Of a stretch of DNA of 53,730 bases, positions 1 to 7,861 are shown piece after piece. The DNA comes from an uncultured Pelagibacteraceae bacterium. Lineage in GTDB: Bacteria; Pseudomonadota; Alphaproteobacteria; Pelagibacterales; Pelagibacteraceae. The stretch is taken from contig CACITX010000003.1 of NCBI GenBank assembly GCA_902589705.1, forward strand, positions 1-53,730, read 5' to 3'. Under the pieces are notes generated by a model. That model had not been told where the DNA came from and did not search any database. It saw only the letters and a program-made list of their open reading frames with translations. The stretch's first letter is position 1. Every line of letters begins with the position of its first letter. Both the position numbers and the translations under genes were made by a program.

Positions 1-91
1 TTTTAAATTTGTTAATTGTAAATTGTTTTTGAGAAATAAAAGTAGAAAATAAAACTAATAATGTAATTCCTAAAATGGGTTTATTTTTCAT
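1..91 (-). CDS. ftsQ: Probable FtsQ, N-terminal fragment cut by window edge
   Basis: Reading leftward from an ATG at 91-89, the frame is open to the window edge. It begins MKNKPILGITLLVLF, a short basic start followed by one hydrophobic segment, as expected for the single membrane anchor of FtsQ, the bitopic divisome protein. The start codon overlaps the ddl stop as ATGA, which implies translational coupling. The call rests mainly on position: ftsQ normally follows ddl in proteobacterial dcw clusters. Only 30 residues are visible and the POTRA domain lies outside, so another small membrane protein is possible. Confidence 0.5.
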   Translation of the reverse strand, partial: MKNKPILGITLLVLFSTFISQKQFTINKFK

Positions 92-1026
92 TTATTGATA
101 CTTGCATCCAATAAAATCTTTTCAACTAATCGTTCAAAATTAATGCCTTTATAATTTGCTATTTCTGGCACTAAAGAAAGGCTCGTCATGCCCGGCTGGG
201 TATTAATTTCTAATAAATAAAAATTACCTTTATAAAATTTAAAATCTGCTCTAGTGACTCCTCTACATTTAAAAGCATTATGTGTTTTTTTGGCAATCTT
301 TAAAACTTCTGAATACTTTGATTTAGTTAACCTTGCTGGCATAATATGTTTTGTTTTTGCAGATTTAGTGTATTTTGCCTTATAGTCATAAAATCGACGC
401 TTAGGTATAAGTTCAATTGCACCTAATGGTTCTCCATTAATAATTGCGACCTGAATTTCTTGTCCTGGAATATATTGTTCTATCATTGCTTGGTTGTATT
501 TTTTTATTAATTTCTTAATTGATCTTATTAAAATCTTCTTATTTTTACATAGCTCTACACCTAAACTTGATCCTTCATTAATAGGTTTAATAATAACCGG
601 ATAACAAATTTTTTTAAATTTTAACTTTTTGTCTAATGCTGAAATCTTATAACTTCTATCTATGGAAAAATATTTTGGAGTTTTTATTTTACTTTTTAAA
701 AATATTTTTTTTGAAATTAATTTATTCATTGCATTAAATGAACTTAATACACCAGAATGAGTATATGGAATTTTAAGATATTCAAAGTAACTTTGAGCAA
801 CACCATCTTCACCGTCCTTACCATGCAAAGCATTGAAAATAGCATCAGTTTTACTTTTATTTATTAAGTTAAAATTTTGTTTTTTGGGATCAAATGAGGA
901 TACTTTGTACTTAATTTTTTTGAGTGCTTTAATACAAGCTTTTCCACTTTCTAAACTAACAGCCCTCTCACCTGAGGTTCCGCCCAAAACTACTAGAATT
1001 TTTTTAAACTTTTTTTTATTCACCAA
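88..1026 (-). CDS. ddl: D-alanine--D-alanine ligase
   Basis: This cytoplasmic ATP-grasp enzyme joins two D-alanines into the dipeptide that MurF adds to the peptidoglycan precursor. At 312 residues it has the usual DdlB length. The N-terminal loop GGTSGERAVSLESG (about 15-28) is the family's substrate and ATP-binding start. EQYIPGQEIQVAI lies near 185 in the central ATP-grasp region, and LLEINTQPGMT near 273 supplies the metal-binding Glu and Asn. The gene overlaps the end of murB by 11 bp and its stop overlaps the next start, so it sits late in the dcw operon. The start was chosen because MVNKKKFKKILVVLGG gives the expected short lead into the first beta strand. Confidence 0.96.
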   Translation of the reverse strand: MVNKKKFKKILVVLGGTSGERAVSLESGKACIKALKKIKYKVSSFDPKKQNFNLINKSKTDAIFNALHGKDGEDGVAQSYFEYLKIPYTHSGVLSSFNAMNKLISKKIFLKSKIKTPKYFSIDRSYKISALDKKLKFKKICYPVIIKPINEGSSLGVELCKNKKILIRSIKKLIKKYNQAMIEQYIPGQEIQVAIINGEPLGAIELIPKRRFYDYKAKYTKSAKTKHIMPARLTKSKYSEVLKIAKKTHNAFKCRGVTRADFKFYKGNFYLLEINTQPGMTSLSLVPEIANYKGINFERLVEKILLDASINK

Positions 1027-1921
1027 CTATTTTTATCTCTAGTTCTAAATTGATTTTAGTTTTTTCATATACTTTACTTTTTACTTTTTTAATTAGATTT
1101 TCAATATCTGATGATTTTGCTTTTCCTTTATTAATAAAAAAATTACAATGTTTTTTTGAGATAACAGCATCTCCTTCTTCGTAATTTTCACAACCAGATT
1201 CTTTAATTAACATCCAAGCTTTTTTTTCTTTGCTTATATTTTTGAATGTACTTCCACAAGTTTTAATTTTACTGGGTTGTGACAATTTTTTTCTGTGAAC
1301 TAAATCACTTTGTTTTTTTTCAATTTTTTCTTTTTTATCTAAAGATCCTTTCAATTTTGCTGAAATAATTATTAAATCTTTAGATAAATTATTACCCCTA
1401 TATACAAAATTTATATCTTCTTTTTTAAGTTCAATTTCTTTACAATTTTTCTTGTCAATTGCACGAATTGATAATAAAATTTGGGAAATATCGTGGTCGT
1501 AACACCCGCTGTTCATTATAATCGCACCTCCTATAGAACCAGGAATACATGATAAAAATTCAAGGTTTGTTAGATTATTTTCTTTTGCGAAATCTGCCAC
1601 TTTACGATCTAATGTGCCGGCACCAACTTCAATAACGTCTTTACCAATTAATCTAGTAAATGAAAAATTTTTACCAAGCTTTATAACAGCTCCCTTAACA
1701 CCATTGTCTCTGAACAAGGTATTTGATCCAGCGCCTAGGAATGTAGTTTTAATATCATTTTTTTTTGCTTCTTTTAAAAATTCTAATAATTCTGTTTTAT
1801 CTTTTGGTTTAAAAAAGAATTCAGCGTTTCCTCCTAGATTAAACCAGCTATAATTGGATAGTTTTACTTGTAAACTTAAACTCTCGCCAAATCTCTTGGT
1901 AAAATCAATCAAATTACTCAT
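1016..1921 (-). CDS. murB: UDP-N-acetylenolpyruvoylglucosamine reductase
   Basis: MurB is the FAD and NADPH enzyme that reduces UDP-GlcNAc-enolpyruvate to UDP-MurNAc, the second committed step of peptidoglycan synthesis. FAD-binding segments are visible: FLGAGSNTLFRDNG near 60 and GSIGGAIIMNSGC near 130. YRGNNL near 170 and GSTFKN near 225 carry the catalytic Tyr/Arg and Ser region, and the C terminus has the usual closing acidic residue (ELEIKIVGE). At 301 residues it is a normal-length MurB. It overlaps murC upstream by 4 bp (ATGA) and ddl downstream by 11 bp. Confidence 0.96.
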   Translation of the reverse strand: MSNLIDFTKRFGESLSLQVKLSNYSWFNLGGNAEFFFKPKDKTELLEFLKEAKKNDIKTTFLGAGSNTLFRDNGVKGAVIKLGKNFSFTRLIGKDVIEVGAGTLDRKVADFAKENNLTNLEFLSCIPGSIGGAIIMNSGCYDHDISQILLSIRAIDKKNCKEIELKKEDINFVYRGNNLSKDLIIISAKLKGSLDKKEKIEKKQSDLVHRKKLSQPSKIKTCGSTFKNISKEKKAWMLIKESGCENYEEGDAVISKKHCNFFINKGKAKSSDIENLIKKVKSKVYEKTKINLELEIKIVGE

Positions 1922-3315
1922 AAAGAAATTTTAAGTCCATAAATCCATTTAGAAATTAGTCCCGCACCCATTCCAATAATTATTTCATTGCTAATTAAGT
2001 TTTTTTTAAAAAAATTACAAAGCTCTATTTCGTTTTTAACTATTACTACTTGAGTCGAAGAATTTTTAGCGATTAAAGAAGAAAAGCTATTAATATCAAA
2101 TTTTGAATCTCTTTTTTCACCAGCTGCATACAAAGGACAAATGACTACTAAATTGGATTTTTTAAAACACTTCGAAAATTCATTTTTTAACGAGATAACT
2201 CTAGAGTATCTATGGGGTTCAAATACGCTTATAATTTTTCTTTTTTGATTAACATTTCTTACTCCTTCTAATATTGAGCTTATTTCTGTAGGATGATGAG
2301 CATAATCATCGTAAAAATCATTTTTATTCTTTGAAAATACTTTAGTCATTCTTCTTTGAACACCAGAAAAATTTTTAAGCGATTTTTTTATTGTGTTTTG
2401 GTTTACACCTAAATTTAAACAAACTATTAATGCTGCTGCAGCATTCAATACATTATGCTTCCCTAATAACTTTACATTGATATTTTTTATCGTTTTAAAA
2501 CTTTTATTCTTACCTTTGAAGCTTAAATCAAATTTTGTGCTTTCATAGTGATATTTAATTTTTGATACTTTGTAATTTGCTTGGCTATTTTCTCCATAAG
2601 TCACTATATTTTTATTCTTAATTCTTTTTAATATCTTTTTAATATTATTATTGTCGGTGCAAATAATAGATTTACCTGTAGGTGGAGTTTTATTGATAAA
2701 CTCTATAAAAGAATTTTCCAGATTAGAATAATTTTTATAGTAATCTAAGTGCTCATAATCAATATTAGTAACAATAGAATAGTTTATTGGTAGTTTTAAA
2801 AAACTTCCATCAGACTCGTCTGCTTCAAGAATAGCCCAATCACCTTTCCCAAGTTTTGCGTTGCTTTTAAAAGAATTAATTACTCCACCATTAATGATTG
2901 TGGGATCTAATTTCTGATCAGTTAATATTTTTGCAACTAAAGATGTTGTGGTGGTTTTTCCATGAGAGCCTGTAATAATTATATTTTTTTTTAATGATAC
3001 TGCATCTGCTAAGACTTCAGCTCTGTTGAAAATTGGAATTTTATTTTTTTTGGCAAATTTAATTTCGATATTATTATTTTTTATCGCCGTAGATTTTACA
3101 ACTATAGTTGCTCCTCTTAAATTTTTAGTTGAATGACCTATAAAAGTCTTTATCCCATTTTTAATACAGGAAATTATATTTTTATTTTTAGCTTGATCAC
3201 TTCCTTGAACTCTAAAACCCATATTTTTCATTATTTGAGCAAGTCCACTCATACCGATGCCGCCAATACCTATGAAATGAATTATATCTTTTTGGCCTAA
3301 ATTAACTTTTTTCAT
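1918..3315 (-). CDS. murC: UDP-N-acetylmuramate--L-alanine ligase
   Basis: MurC is the cytoplasmic ATP-dependent ligase that adds L-alanine to UDP-MurNAc, starting the stem peptide. At 465 residues it shows all three Mur-ligase domains. The Rossmann-like N-domain has GIGGIGMSGLA at about 16-26. The ATP-binding P-loop GSHGKTTTT is at 116-124. The C-terminal domain has DDYAHHPTEI and FEPHRYSRV. The His in the P-loop is typical of MurC rather than MurD/E/F, which have GTNGKT or similar. It overlaps murG by 14 bp and murB by 4 bp. Confidence 0.97.
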   Translation of the reverse strand: MKKVNLGQKDIIHFIGIGGIGMSGLAQIMKNMGFRVQGSDQAKNKNIISCIKNGIKTFIGHSTKNLRGATIVVKSTAIKNNNIEIKFAKKNKIPIFNRAEVLADAVSLKKNIIITGSHGKTTTTSLVAKILTDQKLDPTIINGGVINSFKSNAKLGKGDWAILEADESDGSFLKLPINYSIVTNIDYEHLDYYKNYSNLENSFIEFINKTPPTGKSIICTDNNNIKKILKRIKNKNIVTYGENSQANYKVSKIKYHYESTKFDLSFKGKNKSFKTIKNINVKLLGKHNVLNAAAALIVCLNLGVNQNTIKKSLKNFSGVQRRMTKVFSKNKNDFYDDYAHHPTEISSILEGVRNVNQKRKIISVFEPHRYSRVISLKNEFSKCFKKSNLVVICPLYAAGEKRDSKFDINSFSSLIAKNSSTQVVIVKNEIELCNFFKKNLISNEIIIGMGAGLISKWIYGLKISL

Positions 3316-4396
3316 TTATAATTTTTTCTATATTAAAATTTAATTTATTGAAAACATCTTTGTCAGAATATTGTCTTTGATTTAATATAATGTTATTAAA
3401 CTTTGTATTATCTTTAAAATTAGTGGTTATAAGCTTATATAAATCTTCAGAAATATTTTTTTCTTCTAAAAGAAAACACATTCCTTTTTTTTCGTAAAAT
3501 TTTGCATTTATGTATTGATGATTATCAGCTGAAGTCGGTAGTGGAATAGCGATTAATGGGATTTTAACATTAATTAATTCTCCTAAAGCCGAAGCCCCAG
3601 ATCTTGTAATTACGAGGTTTGATTTACTATAATAATCAGAAATTTTATTTGTAAAATTAAATATTTCAAATTTTATATTTTGATTTTTATAAAATTTGGA
3701 CAACTCATCTTCCTGATTTTTTTGACACTGCTGATAAACCATTAAAGGTATTCCGCTTTCTTTTAAGTCTTTAATAACTTGCGGTAACTTTTCTGCAAAG
3801 ATTTTTGCCCCTTGGCTTCCTCCAAGAACTAGAATATTAATAATATCGAATTTTTTTTTCAAATCGTCATAATTATTAAATTCAAGTATTTCCTCTCTAA
3901 TTATATTGCCAACTTCAATGATCTTTTTTTTATTTTTTTCTTTAACTCCCTCAAGATCTTTATAAGAAACAAAGATTTTTTCAGCAAATTGAAGCAAATA
4001 TTTATTAGCTTTTCCTATAATTAAATTATTTTCATAAATAGTAAATTTTATTCTTAAAATTGTTGCAGCAATACAAACAGGAAATGAAGAGTATCCACCC
4101 ATCCCTATAATAATATGAGGTCTATTTAAAGAAAGTAAAAAAAGGGACTTCACAGTTGAGTAACAAATCAACAATATAGAATATATTAATTTAAAGATAT
4201 TTCTTTTTACTAAAGGAGATGAAGTTATTTTTTTTAAATTTATCTCATTTATATCACTAAGGTATTTTAAACCTCTTTTGTCAGAAGTTATTATAATATC
4301 ATAATTTTTTTTAATTAGATTTTTTGCTAAACTCAATGCAGGAAAAATATGTCCGCCAGTACCTCCTGTTGCAATCAATATTTTTTTTTTAGTCAT
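3302..4396 (-). CDS. murG: Lipid II synthase, UDP-GlcNAc transferase MurG
   Basis: MurG is a GT28 glycosyltransferase on the inner face of the membrane. It transfers GlcNAc from UDP-GlcNAc to lipid I, making lipid II. The N-terminal glycine-rich loop GGTGGHIFPALSLAKNL starts near residue 10. GGSQGAKIF near 190 and TRSGASALGELI near 263 form the donor-nucleotide site. At 364 residues the length is normal. It lies between ftsW (8-bp overlap) and murC (14-bp overlap), the usual dcw order. Confidence 0.96.
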   Translation of the reverse strand: MTKKKILIATGGTGGHIFPALSLAKNLIKKNYDIIITSDKRGLKYLSDINEINLKKITSSPLVKRNIFKLIYSILLICYSTVKSLFLLSLNRPHIIIGMGGYSSFPVCIAATILRIKFTIYENNLIIGKANKYLLQFAEKIFVSYKDLEGVKEKNKKKIIEVGNIIREEILEFNNYDDLKKKFDIINILVLGGSQGAKIFAEKLPQVIKDLKESGIPLMVYQQCQKNQEDELSKFYKNQNIKFEIFNFTNKISDYYSKSNLVITRSGASALGELINVKIPLIAIPLPTSADNHQYINAKFYEKKGMCFLLEEKNISEDLYKLITTNFKDNTKFNNIILNQRQYSDKDVFNKLNFNIEKIINEKS

Positions 4397-5516
4397 ATAA
4401 ATAAGTTTTATTTTTAGTATAATTTAAAACTAGACCAGCTAAAATCGCACTACCCATTAGAGAAGATCCACCGTAACTCAAAAAAGGTAAAGTCATTCCA
4501 GTTGTCGGCAATAAATTAGTATTTACCCCTGCATGTATAAAAGTTTGAAAGATTAATAAAGATGCTAAGCCACTTAAAGAAATCTTAATAAACTCATTAT
4601 CCTGATTAAAGGAACTTTTTATAATCCTAAATGCTATATATAAAAAAATTGAAATTATAATAATTGAGACTAGAGAACCGAATTCTTCAGAAATTACTGC
4701 AATTACGTAGTCAGTATGAGCTTCTGGAACGCTCTCTTTCAAAATACCTTCACCCATTCCTTGACCAGTTAAACCTCCAAGTTTGATTGCATCAAGAGCT
4801 GCGGAAGATTGAAATTTATCACCTTGGCTAGGATCAAAAAATGAAATTAAACGGTTGGTAATATATCCAAACTTTTCGGGTAAAAAAAATAATAATGAGC
4901 TCAGAAATATTAAAAAAATTGCGAGAAAAATTCCAATATAAATTAGGCTAACTCCAGATACAAAAACAGTTGCGATCCAGCTACTAGTTAATAATATTGA
5001 CTGTCCTAAATCAGGTTGATCTATTAATAAAATGATCACACAACTTAAAAGTATGAAACTTAAAAAATATTTTATGTGATAATTTTGAAAATTTTTGTAA
5101 GTAAGTATCTTTACTGTCATCAAAATGAATAATGGTTTTAATATTTCTACAGGCTGTAGATTAAAAAAATACAAATTTAACCATCTTCTAGCTCCTTTTA
5201 CCTCTACTCCAATTATTGGAACTATAGCCAAAAAAATAAAAGAAACTACAAAAGCTGGAATAACAAGTTTAATCAATACTTCTGTTTTAATAAATGAAAT
5301 TATCATCATGATTAATATCGCCGAAATTGTAAAAATTAAATGTTTAGTAAAAAAAAAATAATAGTCTTTGTTTAATCTTTCTCCTGCGAGCGAAGATGTT
5401 GATGAAAATGAAAAAAACAATCCTAAGAAAAATAGTATAAAAAAACAAAAAAAGATTTTTTTATCAATACTTCTCCAATAGTTAAGTGTGAAAAATTTAA
5501 ATGAATTTTCTTGCAT
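4389..5516 (-). CDS. ftsW: Peptidoglycan polymerase / lipid II flippase-family protein FtsW
   Basis: FtsW is the SEDS-family septal glycan polymerase that works with FtsI. The 375 residues are strongly hydrophobic with about ten predicted membrane segments. Family signatures are present: GARRWLNL near 108, the conserved segment PEAHTDYVIAVISEEFGS near 264-281, and FLSYGGSSLM near the C terminus. The position between murD and murG separates FtsW from its paralogue RodA, which normally lies with mrdA/mreB. The start overlaps the end of murD by 20 bp, so translation is probably coupled. Confidence 0.95.
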   Translation of the reverse strand: MQENSFKFFTLNYWRSIDKKIFFCFFILFFLGLFFSFSSTSSLAGERLNKDYYFFFTKHLIFTISAILIMMIISFIKTEVLIKLVIPAFVVSFIFLAIVPIIGVEVKGARRWLNLYFFNLQPVEILKPLFILMTVKILTYKNFQNYHIKYFLSFILLSCVIILLIDQPDLGQSILLTSSWIATVFVSGVSLIYIGIFLAIFLIFLSSLLFFLPEKFGYITNRLISFFDPSQGDKFQSSAALDAIKLGGLTGQGMGEGILKESVPEAHTDYVIAVISEEFGSLVSIIIISIFLYIAFRIIKSSFNQDNEFIKISLSGLASLLIFQTFIHAGVNTNLLPTTGMTLPFLSYGGSSLMGSAILAGLVLNYTKNKTYLYD

Positions 5517-6774
5517 ATTTTTTACATAATTTTTTGAATTTGTTTCCTCTTATTTCAAAATTTTTAAATTGATCAAATGATGCAGCTGCTGGACTTAATA
5601 AAATTAAGCACTTTTTTTTCTTATAAAATTTATAATCTTTAACTATTTGATTAATTGCGCTCTCAAGGGTTTTTGAAATTGAGAAAGAAACTTTTCCTTT
5701 TATCTGCTTTTTAAAAAAATTAATATTTTTTCCAATTAGATAACATTTGATTATATTTTTTTTGTAATTTAATAAATTAATTTTATCCCCTTTTTTTGGA
5801 AGACCCCCTAGAATCCAAAAAATATTTTTTAAGCTGGATATAGCTGCAATAGCAGATTCAAAGGTTGTCGCTTTAGAGTCGTTGATAAAAGTAACATTCT
5901 TTTTTTTCATAAAAATTTCAAATCTATGCTCTAATCCTTTAAAAGATTGAATGGATTTAACAAATGATTTTTGGCTTATATTCATTAATTTAGACAATTC
6001 AAAAACGAAGCTTACATTTTCATCATTAATATTAGAGGCTAAATAACTATTTTTGATTTTATACTTTATTTTTTTATAATCTCTTATTTTAGGAATAATT
6101 AATTTACTTTTAAAATTTTTCTTTTTAAAGGCTATCTTTAAATTTTTGTTTGTAAAAGCATATTGTTTTTTATTCTGATTTTTAAATATTTTAAGTTTGG
6201 AATTTAAATATTCTTTTGTGCTTCCATGCCAATCTATATGATCATTGGTAAAATTTAAAAAAAGGGCAAAGTCTGGACAAATAAATTTTGAATGTGAAAG
6301 TTGAAAAGATGAGGCTTCTATTATTACAAAACTATTATTTACTTTTTTTAAACTTAGTAAAGGCCTGCCTATATTCCCTCCTAATAAACATTTAAATTTA
6401 TTTTTTTTTAAAACGTGATCTAATAATTTACATGTAGTTGATTTTCCGTTTGTTCCTGTAACAACAATGCTTTTAAATTTTTCTCTATCTAAATAAAATA
6501 AATCTAAATCAGTTATAATTTTTTTTTTATATTTCTGGAGTTTTTTGTTTTTATTTAAGCTAATTCCTGGAGACAATATAATATAGTCTACTTGCTTTAA
6601 TGATTTATTAAGATTTTTTGTCCTATAACTTTTAAAAAGGTTTTTATGTTTATCATCATAAACTTTAAAATTTGAAATTTTTTTCTTTTTAAAAAAATTA
6701 ATTACAGAAATACCGGTTATTCCAAGCCCATAAACAAGGAACGAATGTTCTTTGAGTTTAGGAGTTTTAAACAT
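5497..6774 (-). CDS. murD: UDP-MurNAc-L-alanine--D-glutamate ligase
   Basis: MurD adds D-glutamate to UDP-MurNAc-L-Ala using ATP. At 425 residues it is slightly shorter than enterobacterial MurD. The N-domain glycine motif VYGLGITG is at 14-21 and the P-loop GTNGKST at 107-113. NFTNDHIDWHG lies in the central domain and FINDSKATT in the C-terminal domain, where the Lys contacts substrate. It is very lysine-rich, as expected at this base composition. It abuts mraY (1-nt gap) and overlaps ftsW by 20 bp. Confidence 0.95.
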   Translation of the reverse strand: MFKTPKLKEHSFLVYGLGITGISVINFFKKKKISNFKVYDDKHKNLFKSYRTKNLNKSLKQVDYIILSPGISLNKNKKLQKYKKKIITDLDLFYLDREKFKSIVVTGTNGKSTTCKLLDHVLKKNKFKCLLGGNIGRPLLSLKKVNNSFVIIEASSFQLSHSKFICPDFALFLNFTNDHIDWHGSTKEYLNSKLKIFKNQNKKQYAFTNKNLKIAFKKKNFKSKLIIPKIRDYKKIKYKIKNSYLASNINDENVSFVFELSKLMNISQKSFVKSIQSFKGLEHRFEIFMKKKNVTFINDSKATTFESAIAAISSLKNIFWILGGLPKKGDKINLLNYKKNIIKCYLIGKNINFFKKQIKGKVSFSISKTLESAINQIVKDYKFYKKKKCLILLSPAAASFDQFKNFEIRGNKFKKLCKKYARKFI

Positions 6775-6775
6775 T

Positions 6776-7861
6776 TTACCTTAATTTTAATGTTGCTAAT
6801 CCAATCAATGCTAAGATTATGGCAATAATCCAAAATCTAATTACAATTGTAGACTCTGCCCAACCTTTTTTTTCGAAATGGTGATGAATTGGAGCCATTT
6901 TAAATATTCTTTTTCCCGTTAATTTAAATGAAAGTACTTGAATAATCACAGAAACTGTTTCTAAAACAAATAAACCTCCTATTATGGCTAAAACTATTTC
7001 ATGTTTTACAATAATTGCAATGGCCGCTAATGACCCTCCTAACGAAAGTGAGCCTGTGTCACCCATGAAAATTTTTGCAGGAGGCGCATTGTACCAAAGA
7101 AAACCTAAACACGCTCCCACTACTGAACCGCAAAAAATCGACAACTCACCAACATCTGGAATATATTGTATCTGTAAATATTCAGAAAAAATTGTATTAC
7201 CTACAACGTAAGAAATTAATGTGAAAGAAAGTGCTACTAACATTACGGGTACAGTAGCAAGCCCGTCTAAACCATCAGTCAAATTTACTGCATTAGATGC
7301 TCCAATTAAAACGAACAATCCAAAAGGAATAAAAAATAAACCCATTTGCCAAATTAAATTTTTAAAAAATGGAAAATAAAGATTATATAAATATTCGTGA
7401 TTAGAAAATTTAACCAATAATGTTAAAGTTATTATACCTATAATTAACTGACCAAGAAATTTTAGACTTGATTTAAGTCCTCTAGAATTTTTATATTTTA
7501 TCTTAAGGACATCGTCTAGCAATCCTAAACTTCCCAAAGATAAAGATACGAATATAAGTATCCAAACATATATATTTTTTAAGTCAGCCCATAATAACGT
7601 ACTAGAAATAATTCCAATTATAATGATCACTCCGCCCATGGTAGGTGTGCCAGACTTTTTGATTATATGATCAATTGGACCATCTTGTCTTATAGGGCCG
7701 GTAATCATTTTTTCTGAAAATAACTTAATAAGTGGTCCTCCAATAATAAAAACAACTATCAAAGAAGTTACAACAGATAATCCAGTTCTAAATGTCAGAT
7801 ATTTAAAAACATTCAAAAATGAGTATTGATCAACTAAAGATGTTAAAAGACTGAAGAGCAT
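6776..7861 (-). CDS. mraY: Phospho-N-acetylmuramoyl-pentapeptide-transferase
   Basis: MraY is the integral membrane enzyme that moves phospho-MurNAc-pentapeptide onto undecaprenyl phosphate, making lipid I. The 361-residue protein has about ten hydrophobic segments. Diagnostic motifs are the aspartate pair in LLDDVLKIKYKNSRGLK near 115, NLTDGLDGLA near 193, FMGDTGSLSLGG near 265 and the histidine box PIHHHFEKKGW near 325. It starts directly after the murE-murF fusion ends, with no gap, and lies one base before murD. Confidence 0.97.
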   Translation of the reverse strand: MLFSLLTSLVDQYSFLNVFKYLTFRTGLSVVTSLIVVFIIGGPLIKLFSEKMITGPIRQDGPIDHIIKKSGTPTMGGVIIIIGIISSTLLWADLKNIYVWILIFVSLSLGSLGLLDDVLKIKYKNSRGLKSSLKFLGQLIIGIITLTLLVKFSNHEYLYNLYFPFFKNLIWQMGLFFIPFGLFVLIGASNAVNLTDGLDGLATVPVMLVALSFTLISYVVGNTIFSEYLQIQYIPDVGELSIFCGSVVGACLGFLWYNAPPAKIFMGDTGSLSLGGSLAAIAIIVKHEIVLAIIGGLFVLETVSVIIQVLSFKLTGKRIFKMAPIHHHFEKKGWAESTIVIRFWIIAIILALIGLATLKLR